From assembly GCA_037833965.1 (NCBI GenBank), contig AP031353.1:3660501-3724500 (forward strand): a stretch of DNA of 64,000 bases, written 5' to 3'. A model generated the notes under the pieces. The model searched no databases. It had not been told where the DNA came from and saw only the letters and a list, made by a program, of their open reading frames with translations. Shown here piece after piece: positions 37,401 to 47,500 of this stretch. Position numbers and translations under genes: made by a program. How positions within the stretch are numbered: position 1 is the stretch's first letter; every line of letters starts with the position of its first letter. Source of the DNA: Marchantia polymorpha subsp. ruderalis (taxonomy: Eukaryota > Streptophyta > Marchantiopsida > Marchantiales > Marchantiaceae).

Positions 37401-37562
37401 CAAATCACGCGCACTCACTTCTCCCTCAATCAACAAGAAATCTCCTGTGCGACGACGTCGAGAATGTTCCGCAGCCAGCAGATGGATGCGCGCAGCGCGC
37501 ACAAGAGATTGGAATCGCGAATTCAAGAATGGGACGTTCTCCGCCGCCCGGTCGAAGGTCAT
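34425..37562 (-). CDS. LTR-encoded 1045-aa protein (open copy, element B 3' LTR)
   Basis: A long sense ORF lying wholly within U3 and ending about 40 bp before the TATA box. Residues 1-90 are basic. A conserved globular domain spans about 94-310 (LDFLLWGWNYICANMVREWL, WAQALGRCAG, RTRDYKDRFRRTL, GTPIHWASILHRVMRQHA, GGTLNHLSPFLINFY). A Pro/Ser/Arg-rich low-complexity region follows to about 720, including VHR repeats from GTGCACAGG units. An acidic patch lies near 725-750, a coiled coil at about 800-960 and a basic tail last. The domain faintly recalls the 'putative plant transposon protein' domains found as extra ORFs in some Tat-lineage elements; that link is inference. In this element's genomic RNA the ORF would lie near the 3' end, as superantigen does in MMTV. 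Function unknown. Confidence 0.8.
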   Translation of the reverse strand: MTFDRAAENVPFLNSRFQSLVRAARIHLLAAEHSRRRRTGDFLLIEGEVSARDLELRAIRVCRERKKPGRCGSRMSGRANPRNALTRPSRLRMVPLRLPQNGLRAFEERLIARKLDFLLWGWNYICANMVREWLEPQGPPSRGLRPHVDRWTVQDWAQALGRCAGMPGHLLFDSESIKVTKQEEAQFVELFKTGRSIKNGYRTRDYKDRFRRTLSAALMQLLQPHRACYITLWQVSFVECVIEGTPIHWASILHRVMRQHAFEEKGGTLNHLSPFLINFYRQRNCLTAAELEHFPPLSIDHPGKYVRENEVDTDAEESPTSTPSRRRDEGRHTPAARVPRKRRWREESEEEQHQEPSAPIRPRPLCEPYSRPKQKARRLVLPADSADTATIATEIGSASPERQEEARTTAGATGHAATSTGERPPTGQGPPELPRAMRTDVPFAHRRASADGRASADRRTQVDVDLRLRVGRSSPPVHRRSPVHRSPVHRTPPHVPPVHRQESPPFQRRKGKEPAEEPPTRHRPSGPDPPAHHAPQFAPSAPGPSSRGDTSRERAEAAPSAGSPPIDAPSAVGPIGQATSGVRPPVMSPSAIDVRGATPAADKAPANAPAHGPGTAPTDRSREQQTEERSDCPRDEISMRDAQSNPAQPPSAQSPSAADDGGREDAVDNQQARDGDAARVHSPSALDILATSSEAAAVPSQAAHVDDVQPHSGQSPTQSMATEILHSDDDDGGSTEEMSGAEDTEEEEEEIVGAPAAALSEQVIPLLRYLDRKVDKYADPLQPGSYIELVRRRTRTKVHTSKLLARVDQELKELKEKHACLWGQYKLNQKFYKHSEKMKDEKLGELTKEQVKVKEALNSEQAQNRILSEELVRQTRLLEQCQLARQADEELIRRLQSECGELRAQRAEAESQLVIIEEDRRKEADRAKVETARRVAHCLKGYAHWEVKAQEKLTLREFELRAAGLLSGDSRSRRKVAKKLDAFLSKAQDTMSALEGEVSAALQRLGLRSRAEDWQGRELVRGSRPRRRRSTGSAECSVAWFRAGV

Positions 37563-38746
37563 GGTCGGCTCTTGGTCGTGAAGAACGTCTCACTTGATGG
37601 CCGCGCCGGCTGTACGCTGGAACGGTCTTCGCTCTCACGCGCGGCTTCACGCTCCGCCGTCGTCGATTAAACTCTCACGCTCGAATTGGCGGATTTGAAC
37701 TCCGCGAGCGTATTACCCTGCGGACATGGGGGCGTAGCGCCGAAGGCGAGTTTTCCGCCTTGCGCGGTACACTTGTTCGTACCGCCCCTCGGCCAATCTC
37801 CCTCTGCCTTGACGCGTGTGTCCGCATGTCGGACAAAAGTTTCAACTCCTGCCTGTGCGCAGGCAGGAGCCTCGGCGGATTCTCCGCCGGTGCGGAACTT
37901 CATCCTCCTGTGCACAGGCGTTCGCCTGTGCGCAGGCGAATTCCGTGCGCTACGTCGCGCTGGCGCGGAAGGCGTTGACCGTGGTCAGCCGTCTCCGTCC
38001 AGTCTGTCCGTTCCTTGTCTCTTCGTCGGCGCTTCCGCCGCCGCAACTCCGTCCGTCCAAGAGCGCATCCACCCTTCCCGTCCGCATGGTCCGTACCGAT
38101 TTGATTACTCTGGCGGCTCTTCCGACGTACGCGGCGCCGCGCTGGCGCGGAAGGCGCCGTACACTTTCTACCGCACAAGGCGCATTTCTAGGGCCCAAGG
38201 CGGATTTTCCGCCGACGCCGAAGCGCCTGTGCACAGGCGAACGCCTTCGTCCGCGCATAGGACAAAACTTGATTCCCCCTTCCGCGTAGGCGGAATTCGC
38301 GCCGGTGGCGAACTCCTTCCGCCGTAGGCGACCGCCTCCGTTTCTTCCAGTAGCGATAACTCCCTAAGTCCTCGTCCGTTCCAAGCGTTCTTGGGCTCGT
38401 TGGAATCAGTGCGTCGAGCTCTTTCCAACGGGATCCTAACTTGGTCAAGGCGCCCGAGGGTTGACCTAATTACGGGGGGTTTCCCTACAGCCGCGGACGC
38501 AACCTCCGAAGGCGGGTTTTGCGCCTTGCGCCGTAGAGATCCTAACTGCAGAGCTCGCAGGGAGGGTGGTGCCTGTCCTTACTGCGGCACCCCAAATCCC
38601 AGATTCTACAAGATCCCTCGAGAATCCCCGCGATCTTCCGGATTTACTCTGTTTTGATGTACCGAAGGCTATTTACAATGCTGCCAGGGTACAGTTTTCC
38701 AAAAATGTTTTAATTTCCTCAAAATTGCCAAAAGTGGGGTACCACA

Positions 38747-38760
38747 TGCCCCCCTCCTCA
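38747..38760 (-). other. Polypurine tract of element B
   Basis: On the minus strand GAGGAGGGGGGCA immediately precedes the 3' LTR, the expected place for plus-strand priming during reverse transcription. Confidence 0.8.
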
Positions 38761-38783
38761 ATTGTGAGCGCCCACGCGAACAC

Positions 38784-40055
38784 TCACATGTGGTATTTCT
38801 TCAACCGCCACCCGTTCACTCGGGTGCCTAACAAATCGCCGGCCAGGTCCGCAAGTTGGATGGATCCATTCGGGAAGACTTCGACAACCCTGTAAGGTCC
38901 CATCCACCTTAGGTGTAGTTTGCCTGGGAATCTGGCATGCCTGCTATCGTAGAGCAATGCCAAATCACCCGCCTGCAGTAGTACCGGTTTGATCTTTTTA
39001 TCGTATCTCTCCTTTCGGCGGAGCTGGATTTTCCTGGTGCGATCTTCGGCGTCTCTTCTCCTCTCATCCAGCAGCGTGACCTCCTGTAACCTGTAGAGCT
39101 GACTCTCCTCTGCGCCCATCCTCTGCAAATCCAACGTTCGTTGGGTGGGTACTTCAAATTCGATCGGGAGGATCGGGTGTTGCCCATACACCAGAAAGTA
39201 TGGTGTCTGTTTGGTCGTGATCTTCTCAGCTGTCCGGTACGCCCATAGAGCGGCTGTTAGCTTCGTATCCCAGTCGTGAGCGTGATTCACCGTGACCTTG
39301 AGTAGTATTTTACACAGCAGACCATTGGACTTCTCCGTCAGTCCATTTGCCTTGGGATTGTATGGAGTAGTCTTCCGGTGCTTGATGTGGAAGTACCGTG
39401 TCAGATCTTCGATGATCTGATTCAGAAAATTCGTGCCCCGGTCGCTGACTAGCTCTAAGGGACATCCGTAGCGTGTGATGATCGACTCAAACAAGAATGC
39501 TGCCACTGTGGCAGCATCATCCCTTCTGGTGGCCCTGGCCTCTACCATTTTGGTGGCGTAGTCCGTTGCTACCAGAATGTAGCGCCTTCGTGTACTTCTA
39601 GTCACTGGTTGTATCGGCCCTACAAAGTCAATACCCCACTTTTCGAAAGGTGCTAGAGGCATGATGGGAGTCAGGGGCCAGCGTGTTGTAGGCGTCGGTC
39701 TCCCCGTCCTCTAGCAACTGTCGCACTTGCGGATGTAATCGAGAACATCCTTAAACATGGTCGGCCACCAATACCCCGCATTTAGGATCTTTGTGACCGT
39801 GTTCCTGGTGGCATAGTGTCCACCCGCCTCCTCTGTATGCATCGCACTCACTATTCTTGGTACCTCTGATTCCTCCAGGCATCTACATAAGCGCTCATCT
39901 GCCATCTTCTTGAACAAAACCCCCTGCTGGAGTTGGTACGGGCCTGCCTTATGAATAAAGACAGTTCGTTGTTCCAAATCCATGCCTTCGGGACACTGGA
40001 GGGTTAGCAGATATCGATACAGGTCGGCATAGCGGGACTCATGTCCTGCAGACAA
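38784..40055 (-). CDS. Element B integrase region (fossil)
   Basis: The N-terminal HHCC zinc part is visible (GGHYATRNTVTKILNAGYWW, then CDSC). The catalytic core follows with WGIDFVGPI, VATDYATKMVEA, LVSDRGTNFL and YNPKANGLTEKSN, supplying the D,D,E triad. The C-terminus ends LRWMGPYRVVEVFPNGSIQL without a chromodomain. The enzyme joins element cDNA to the target. The region is interrupted. Confidence 0.88.
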
Positions 40056-41614
40056 CTGAAATACTCTTCATATGGAAAATCGTCCACCAATTCCTCCTCT
40101 GTCGGCTGTGTCCATAATCGGGACAAGTAGTCCGCATTTTCGTGGTGCACCCCTTTCCTGGTCTGGACTGTGTAGGTGAACTCTTGTAGTAACAACACCC
40201 ACCTGGCGATCCGACCGGATAGGTCGGCTTTCTTGACTAGGTGTTGCAATGCGTAGTGGTCCACATGGAACACAAACTCGTAGCAGATTAGGTAGTGACG
40301 GAACTTTTTACAGGAGTACACCATCCCCAACGCTTCTCTCTCCGTCGTGGTGTACTTCCGCTCTGCTAGAGACAGCTGTCGGCTCGCGAAGTAGATCGGG
40401 TAGTCCTTTTTGTTGTCATCCTTTTGACTCAGTACTACACCGATGGCGAATGCCGAGGTGTCAACGTAAACATGGAATGGTCGATTCCAGTCTGGACTCC
40501 TTAGTACGAGAGCAGTCGTGAGTTTCGCTTTAAGAGTCTCAAATGCTGACTGCTGGTTCGCACCCCAAGCATAAGGCTCGTCCTTCTTCAACAACTTGGT
40601 CAGGTCCGCCGCCAGTATTGCATACAAGTGTATGAATCTTCGGTAGTAGCCCACATGACCCAGGAATGCTCGCAGCTCTCTTAGATTCGTGGGTGGCTCA
40701 AGCTCGAGTATAACCTTGACCTTCTCGACGTCCACCGCAATGCCGTCTGCCGAGACCCGATGACCCAACAAGATCCCACTAGTCATGAAGAAAAAGCACT
40801 TCTCGGGATGCAGTGATAAACTGCTCTCTCTGCATTTATCGAAGGTCTGCTTCAAGTGACTTAGGTGTTCAGACCGCTTCCCAAAGACACAGAAGTCATC
40901 TATGAATATTTCCAGGAACTTCCTCAGTTGTTCCTGAAAGATATTGGTCATCATCCGTTGAAAGGTGGCAGGCGCGTTGCACAGACCGAAGGGCATCTTG
41001 TGGTATGCGTAAGTTCCCCAGTCGGTTGTGAACGTAGTTTTATCCTTGTCCTGTTCACGGATAGACACCTGATTGTAACCTGAGAACCCATCCAGGAAGC
41101 TATAACATTCATGTCCTGCGACATGGTCCAGAATGGCATCCGTGAATGATAACGGGTGATGATCCTTGCGTGTTGCTGCATTCAACTTCCGGAAATCCTG
41201 ACACACTCGTATCTTACCCGTCAACTTCTTGGGTACGATAACAATCGGCGACACCCACTCACTGCTGAGCACAGGGTAAATAATACCAGCGCTCAAGTAC
41301 TTATCTATCTCCTCTTTAACTAGCAAGGAGTATTTTGGGTTGAGGCGATACTGGCGCTGTCGTATGGGTACTGAGTCGTCCAGTAAATCGATACGGTGTT
41401 CCCCATACCGTGCAGGTATCCCCTTCATGTCTTCGATCTTCCAGGCGAAGACGTCGACATAATGGCTAAGGAATGCCTGTACTTTCCTTAGCTCGTCTCC
41501 TCTCACTGCGCTTGATACCTTCAAGCACTTGCCGGGACTGAGTTGTACTTCGTGACAGTCACTAGGGTCGACAATGCCCTCGGTGTGACTCGTCTCACTC
41601 CTTCCCAGTCCCAC
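40004..41614 (-). CDS. Element B reverse transcriptase and RNase H
   Basis: An open stretch of 536 codons. WVSPIVIVPKKLTGKIRVCQ begins the fingers/palm, MPFGLCNAPATFQRMM precedes the FIDDF catalytic box, and LRAFLGHVGYYRRFI forms the connection. RNase H has VYVDTSAFAIGVVLSQ and YTTTEREALGMVYSCKKFRH. It copies element RNA into DNA. It is in the same frame as gag and directly downstream, separated only by the read-through junction. Confidence 0.92.
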   Translation of the reverse strand: MGLGRSETSHTEGIVDPSDCHEVQLSPGKCLKVSSAVRGDELRKVQAFLSHYVDVFAWKIEDMKGIPARYGEHRIDLLDDSVPIRQRQYRLNPKYSLLVKEEIDKYLSAGIIYPVLSSEWVSPIVIVPKKLTGKIRVCQDFRKLNAATRKDHHPLSFTDAILDHVAGHECYSFLDGFSGYNQVSIREQDKDKTTFTTDWGTYAYHKMPFGLCNAPATFQRMMTNIFQEQLRKFLEIFIDDFCVFGKRSEHLSHLKQTFDKCRESSLSLHPEKCFFFMTSGILLGHRVSADGIAVDVEKVKVILELEPPTNLRELRAFLGHVGYYRRFIHLYAILAADLTKLLKKDEPYAWGANQQSAFETLKAKLTTALVLRSPDWNRPFHVYVDTSAFAIGVVLSQKDDNKKDYPIYFASRQLSLAERKYTTTEREALGMVYSCKKFRHYLICYEFVFHVDHYALQHLVKKADLSGRIARWVLLLQEFTYTVQTRKGVHHENADYLSRLWTQPTEEELVDDFPYEEYFSCLQDMSPAMPTCIDIC

Positions 41615-41626
41615 AGTTAATTGCTA
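41615..41626 (-). promoter_or_regulatory. Gag-pol read-through junction, UAG-CAA-UUA
   Basis: gag ends in UAG followed by CAA UUA, and the pol frame continues in phase. UAG-CAR-YYA is the classic leaky-stop context of tobacco mosaic virus, and stop-separated gag and pol expressed by read-through is known among LTR elements. Use of read-through here is inferred from context, not shown. Confidence 0.7.
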
Positions 41627-44455
41627 TTCGTCTTCCGGCTGAATAGCTTCCGTCTCTTCTTCTTCTCCCACCGAACAGCAGGCAACGAATCCCACGAAGT
41701 AATCGGATTCGGTACCACTGGAATCCGATCGCGCGGTCGACTCACTGTCCTCGCCCGATGTGTAACCTGCACTTGTCGATGGGGTCTCTCCTTCGTGTCT
41801 GACCCTATTCCAGGGCACCGTAATGGTTTTGGTCGGTTCCGAAGGATGGGGAAACTTAAGGCGATGTCTTCGCCAATCACATCTGACTTGGGCGCCATAT
41901 AGCCATGGTCGCCCGAGCAGAACGTCATAGCCCTGCTTCATCATCGGTTGAAGGATGATATACGTCAACCGAAAGTCCGCACCCCCGATGATTGTCTTGA
42001 CATTGCGCAGCATACCTGCAGGCATTCTCCGCGTCTGATCCGCTAATCTCAACACACGCTTCGAGGGTTCGTATTGACTGAACCCCAAGGCTCTCGCTGT
42101 ATCCTCCGTCATTATGTTGACTCCTGATCCAGAGTCGATTGGCACTCTGCGTACACAACACCCTGCGATTTCCACATCGATCTCGGGTGGCCCTTGGTCT
42201 TCGCTCTCCACTTGATATACTTGAGAGGATGTGGATGCGCGCGGCTTCCGCGGATGCCGTAGCGAAAGCATCAACATTCTCCGATACGTCTTATTGTACT
42301 CCAAGAGCTGCTTGAACGTGATGTTCACTTTTCGACTCCCGAGATCTTCGACCAAGTCATAGTGGGCGCGTTGAGTCGCCGGGGTCGACGACGTTCTGCG
42401 AGGTTCCACGGTGGCTGCCAACTTCGCCCCAAGGGAGGATGTCAAGCCTGGCCGCGGCGGGTCCTTGTGAGTGCGGATCGCTTCCTTCAACAGGTTGGTT
42501 ACCTCGTTGCGGATATCCGGAGCATAGTCCCGTTTCAGTAGGCGCACTGGCTCGTTCTCGACTGCTGTCTGGGGGCGCACTGCTGGTGCCTCTCGCGTAG
42601 CCGAAGACTTCCGAGCAGGTCGCAAGTCGGACTTGCTGGATGTCTTCTCCTTCCCTTTTTCCGTCCGGTCGTCGGTTCTCCGTTCGTGCTTGCGAGTGTC
42701 ACGCTCTTGCTCCTTCGATTTCTCGGAACTACGAGTTTCGACCCGTGCGCACATAACCTCTTCAGCCGGCCACTCTTCGTCTTCGCCATCCCCGTCTGAA
42801 CCTACTTCGACCTGGTTAACTTGGACGTCCTCCTTGGCAGGAGTGTTCACAAATCGTACCGCTGGCCGAGGGACTGGTGGCTGATCACACTCTGGCGCAG
42901 TATGCCCGATCTTCTTGCAATTACTACATGTCGGAGCATAATCGTTCCGCCTTTTTGGATGGGGACACTGCGGTGAGAAGTGCCCAACTTCCCCGCAATT
43001 ATAACAAGCTCGCGGTGGCGGTGGGTCAAACGTCCCTGGAGGTGCTCTCCGCCTCACGGGTACTGTAGTGGCCCGATCCACCGGAATATATCGTGGGACT
43101 TGCATTGCTGAAACTGTAGGAGGGGTAGGAACCGACTGGACGGCGTAGGCTGTCTCTTCGCTAGCCTCTCCATGGTACTGAGGGTGCTCTCCATAGTACG
43201 GTTGTGCCCACTCTACTGCGTTGACTGGATATGACGGACGGGTGGTAAGGCACTCGGTGTTTGCATGTCCCACCGCCCCGCACGTAGTACACCATAAGTT
43301 CGCTCGCACTCTTACGGGTGATTTTCGGCGATCATGCCCGCCTACCACTTGAACCTTGAGATCGGCGAAGTCCTTCACAAGGGTCTCCATCTTCGAGGCT
43401 ATGTCTCCCGGCGCTCTGTCCGTAGTCACTCGTCGGGTGCCCTTTTTCTTCGCTGATCCATGCTTCTTCCTCTTCTTCTCCTCCTCCGACGATGAGGTTT
43501 CCTCTTCTTCGGATGAGGAACGGTTCTCGTCCGAAGACGATTCCTCCGATGACGGAGTTGTACCTCTACGTCGTCTTCGCCCTCCCTTCGGTTTTCGCTC
43601 TTTCGACTCCCGTCTCTCTCTCCCTCTTCGGTTGAGAGTGGAAGTTTCGAAGGCTTCTGCCGATGCAATCACATCCTCAATAGTGTCGCACTTGCTGCGT
43701 CGGCAAAAAGTTTCCATCTCCCGAGTTAAACCGGTCACGTACCAATCCACAGCTTGTTGTACCGAGAAAGGGGACCCTGGTCCTGTTTTCGGTATTCTGT
43801 CGAGGAGGTCCAGAAATCTCTCAGTGTAGTCACGCAGACTCTCCTTCTTCTCTCGCTGCAAATTACGTAACTTTGTCAAAACCCGGCTGTCGTAGCCGAG
43901 CTCGCGGAAGCGGCGAAGGAACTTCTCCTTCAGCTGGGCCCATGTTGTCAACCCAGTCGGATCGATGCTCTCGTGATTGTACCAGCTCCTCGCTTTCTTC
44001 CGCAGAAGGCTTGGAAAGATCCTTAGTCGGTCGTCGTCTGCGATCTCGCGATTGGCAATAGACACCGATTCGAACAACTTGATGTATGAATCTGCATCGT
44101 CGTCATCCCCACTCCCTTTGTACTTCGGGTAGGAATGTTTAGTAATCGGCTGAGGTAGCCGCACATTGGCTTGTCCGTCCGCCATCGGTGTGTCTGTCGA
44201 CGGTTCTCGGGCGGTCGGTTCTACTTCACTAGGCGGGTCTGTGCAAGGAATATCTAGTAGAACTGTAAGCACCAAGTTTGGTTCCGAGTCGCCGGGGGTA
44301 GGTTCCCCAAGGATGTCGGCCGAACTAGGCTTAGGTACTCTTTTTGGTGTTTTCTTGTTTTGACGCCGTGTCTCTTCCACGGCCTTCTCTAAATCTCGTC
44401 GGAACTTGCGGACAGCTCTAGCACTTAGGTTGCTCCCGCTAGCCCCAGTCGACAT
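41624..44455 (-). CDS. Element B gag-protease polyprotein (943 codons)
   Basis: Capsid part: YKGSGDDDDADSYIKLFES, KARSWYNHESIDPTGLTTWA and LRDYTERFLDLLDRIP. A Ser/Glu-rich linker follows, then CCHC-type clusters (CTTCGAVGHANTEC, CYNCGEVGHFSPQC, CSNCKKIGHTAPEC). The aspartic protease comes next, with VPIDSGSGVNIM and VLLGRPWLYG. The start ATG lies about 50 bp after the primer site. It forms the virus-like particle core and processes the polyprotein. This stretch is open throughout. Confidence 0.92.
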   Translation of the reverse strand: MSTGASGSNLSARAVRKFRRDLEKAVEETRRQNKKTPKRVPKPSSADILGEPTPGDSEPNLVLTVLLDIPCTDPPSEVEPTAREPSTDTPMADGQANVRLPQPITKHSYPKYKGSGDDDDADSYIKLFESVSIANREIADDDRLRIFPSLLRKKARSWYNHESIDPTGLTTWAQLKEKFLRRFRELGYDSRVLTKLRNLQREKKESLRDYTERFLDLLDRIPKTGPGSPFSVQQAVDWYVTGLTREMETFCRRSKCDTIEDVIASAEAFETSTLNRRGRERRESKERKPKGGRRRRRGTTPSSEESSSDENRSSSEEEETSSSEEEKKRKKHGSAKKKGTRRVTTDRAPGDIASKMETLVKDFADLKVQVVGGHDRRKSPVRVRANLWCTTCGAVGHANTECLTTRPSYPVNAVEWAQPYYGEHPQYHGEASEETAYAVQSVPTPPTVSAMQVPRYIPVDRATTVPVRRRAPPGTFDPPPPRACYNCGEVGHFSPQCPHPKRRNDYAPTCSNCKKIGHTAPECDQPPVPRPAVRFVNTPAKEDVQVNQVEVGSDGDGEDEEWPAEEVMCARVETRSSEKSKEQERDTRKHERRTDDRTEKGKEKTSSKSDLRPARKSSATREAPAVRPQTAVENEPVRLLKRDYAPDIRNEVTNLLKEAIRTHKDPPRPGLTSSLGAKLAATVEPRRTSSTPATQRAHYDLVEDLGSRKVNITFKQLLEYNKTYRRMLMLSLRHPRKPRASTSSQVYQVESEDQGPPEIDVEIAGCCVRRVPIDSGSGVNIMTEDTARALGFSQYEPSKRVLRLADQTRRMPAGMLRNVKTIIGGADFRLTYIILQPMMKQGYDVLLGRPWLYGAQVRCDWRRHRLKFPHPSEPTKTITVPWNRVRHEGETPSTSAGYTSGEDSESTARSDSSGTESDYFVGFVACCSVGEEEETEAIQPEDE

Positions 44456-44501
44456 TCACCGAGCATGGCTGCTCGTAAAAACCCCGGTGTTGACGCAACT
44501 G

Positions 44502-44519
44502 TCCCCGGCAGCGGCGCCA
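44502..44519 (-). other. Primer-binding site of element B (tRNA-Asp type)
   Basis: TGGCGCCGCTGCCGGGGA on the minus strand, about 20 bp past the 5' LTR. It differs by one base from the TGGCGCCGTTGCCGGGGA site, complementary to the tRNA-Asp 3' end, seen in many plant Ty3/gypsy elements. Confidence 0.85.
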
Positions 44520-44541
44520 AAAAGAAGTTGTCGGCTTCTTA

Positions 44542-47500
44542 TGTAATAACCCACTAAAGGCTAAAACTGCAATATAGTGGTAGAAAGGTCGAACCCACAG
44601 GGACAGAGGAACACACAGGGTACAAAGTGTCACGTTTTAACAGACTATTGAGGAGTTTGAATTCTCAGGCAACTGTCACTCCCAGAAATACTGCAAGTGT
44701 CCACTCGGAGCGCACTCGGAGGTCGCACAGTGCAGCGTAACACACACACACACACACACCTGAAACTACAGAAACACAACCTAGAGATCCGTTAGGACCT
44801 CTACTTCAAGATTTCAGGGGGAAAGTCTCTCAAGAGTACACTCGGCAAAGCTGCGGGCAGTGACTTCCAACTCCGGCTTTTACAACACTTCCACTAGCTT
44901 GCTGCTAGTGTAGGAAACCCGGTTTGGACTGCCTACTTCGGATCGAAGTCACTCCTACGCGGTGAACAACACTCTCAACTCACAAAACGCGCAGAGAACA
45001 CAGGTCCGCACTGAAGGACTCACTGTGAAACATTCCAGTAACACAACAACAGTCTATTGAAGAGTTTGAATTCTCAGGCACTTGTCATTCACAGAAATAC
45101 TACAGGGGTTACCCTCAGGGCACCTGCTGCAGCGTAACCTGAATTTACAACCAAGGCTTACACGAAGTAGCAAAACTTCACTTTGGCATTCAGGGGAAAA
45201 ATCCCAAGGAGTACAATCAGAAAGAAACACTCGAAGGTGTAGGGGCGAAACTGTTCAAGTATCTAACTAGTCACTGGCTCTGAGCATCGGCAGTCACCCG
45301 TCGGTGCAGTTCCGAACTACTCAAGTCTCTAACCAATGTACTAGCTCTGAACATTCGGCCGAAGGCCTTCAGCTACAAAATGCGGAACGCTAAGTTGTAA
45401 CTCCTCATGCGTGGTGACAGAACTCAAGGACACAAACACGCAAAGGTAATGGGTTCCTGATCTATACTTCTGATGGGAAAGAACCCCAGGCAAAACGCCT
45501 GGAACTATTTTATACCTTCTAAGTCCTACCTAACACTACACTGCACTACGCTACACGCCTGCACGGAACCACGCTACACTACACTCCGCGGAACCTGTAC
45601 TACGTCTCCTGCGCGGCCGACTGCCGCGCACTAACTCCCTACCCTGCCAATCTTCCGCTCGACTGCGCAGTCCCAACCTCTGCAACGCCGCGGACACCTC
45701 CCCTTCGAGGGCGGACATGGTATCCTGTGCCTTCGACAGAAAGGCATCGAGCTTCTTCGCTACCTTCCGCCGACTCCTACTGTCGCCTGACAACAACCCG
45801 GCTGCGCGCAATTCAAACTCACGCAGTGTGAGTTTCTCCTGCGCCTTCACTTCCCAGTGGGCGTAGCCCTTGAGACAGTGGGCGACTCGCCTCGCCGTCT
45901 CCACCTTCGCGCGATCCGCCTCCTTCCTGCGATCTTCTTCAATTATCACTAATTGCGATTCGGCTTCAGCACGTTGCGCTCTCAATTCGCCACACTCTGA
46001 CTGCAACCTGCGGATTAATTCTTCATCCGCCTGCCGTGCGAGCTGACATTGTTCCAACAACCGCGTCTGTCGCACGAGTTCCTCTGACAAAATCCGATTC
46101 TGGGCCTGCTCAGAGTTGAGTGCTTCCTTGACCTTCACCTGCTCCTTGGTGAGCTCGCCCAGTTTCTCATCCTTCATCTTCTCGGAGTGCTTGTAGAACT
46201 TCTGATTAAGCTTGTACTGACCCCACAAGCACGCATGCTTCTCCTTCAATTCCTTCAACTCCTGGTCCACTCTAGCTAATAGCTTGCTGGTGTGGACTTT
46301 AGTGCGAGTCCGCCTGCGCACTAACTCGATGTAAGATCCCGGCTGGAGTGGGTCGGCGTATTTATCGACCTTGCGATCCAAGTACCGCAGCAACGGAATC
46401 ACCTGCTCAGAGAGCGCCGCCGCCGGCGCTCCAACAATTTCCTCCTCCTCCTCCTCGGTGTCTTCTGCTCCTGACATTTCTTCCGTGGAGCCTCCGTCGT
46501 CATCATCCGAGTGGAGAATTTCAGTCGCCATTGATTGCGTCGGCGACTGCCCCGAGTGGGGCTGCACGTCGTCGACGTGTGCTGCCTGCGAAGGCACGGC
46601 TGCAGCCTCGCTGCTCGTCGCCAAAATGTCTAAGGCGGAAGGCGAATGTACCCGTGCGGCATCCCCGTCTCTCGCTTGTTGATTGTCTACCGCATCCTCT
46701 CTGCCGCCGTCGTCCGCCGCCGAAGGCGATTGAGCGGAGGGTGGCTGCGCGGGGTTTGATTGCGCATCGCGCATCGAGATTTCATCCCGCGGACAGTCAC
46801 TCCGCTCCTCCGTCTGCTGCTCCCTTGATCGGTCCGTGGGGGCTGTGCCCGGCCCGTGCGCAGGCGCATTTGCCGGCGCCTTGTCCGCCGCAGGCGTAGC
46901 GCCGCGGACATCTATCGCCGAAGGCGACATGACCGGGGGCCGCACGCCCGATGTTGCTTGGCCTATAGGCCCTACCGCCGAAGGCGCATCTATCGGCGGA
47001 CATCCGCCGATGGTGCGGCCTCCGCACGCTCTCTGCTCGTATCTCCTCGGCTCGAAGGCCCTGGCGCCGAAGGCGCAAATTGCGGCGCGTGGTGCGCCGG
47101 AGGGTCTGGCCCCGAGGGCCGGTGTCTCGTAGGCGGTTCTTCCGCCGGCTCCTTCCCCTTCCTACGTTGGAACGGGGGTGATTCTTGCCTGTGCACAGGC
47201 GGCACGTGTGGAGGTGTCCTGTGCACAGGCGGACTGCTCCTTCCCACGCGTAAGCGTAGATCCACGTCCACTTGTGTTCGCCGGTCCGCGGAGGCTCGTC
47301 CGTCCGCGGAGGCTCGTCTGTGCGCAAACGGAACATCTGTCCGCATCGCACGTGGTAACTCCGGAGGCCCTTGGCCCGTAGGCGGCCTTTCTCCCGTCGA
47401 GGTTGCAGCGTGGCCCGTCGCTCCTGCGGTCGTCCGCGCTTCCTCCTGCCTCTCTGGCGACGCACTTCCGATCTCCGTCGCAATTGTCGCCGTGTCTGCA

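Larger units (their letters stand above)
33416..38746 (-). repeat. 3' LTR of element B (5331 bp)
   Basis: Read on the minus strand it runs TGTGGTACCCCAC...GTGGGTTATTACA. U3 holds one ~130-bp cassette (about 38345-38460), a stretch rich in GCCGAAGGC and GCCTGTGCACAGGC words, and the 1045-codon ORF. TATAAAAT lies at 34381-34388 and a hairpin at 34360-34376. The R/U5 part carries a duplicated GAATTCTCAGGCA(A/C)(C/T)TGTCA(C/T)TCCCAGAAATACT block and a CA microsatellite near 33620. Confidence 0.95.

Noticed and set aside
38784-38900. Possible chromodomain at the integrase C-terminus of B or C
   Set aside because: Both integrases end shortly after the GPY-type motif, with no aromatic-cage chromodomain pattern.
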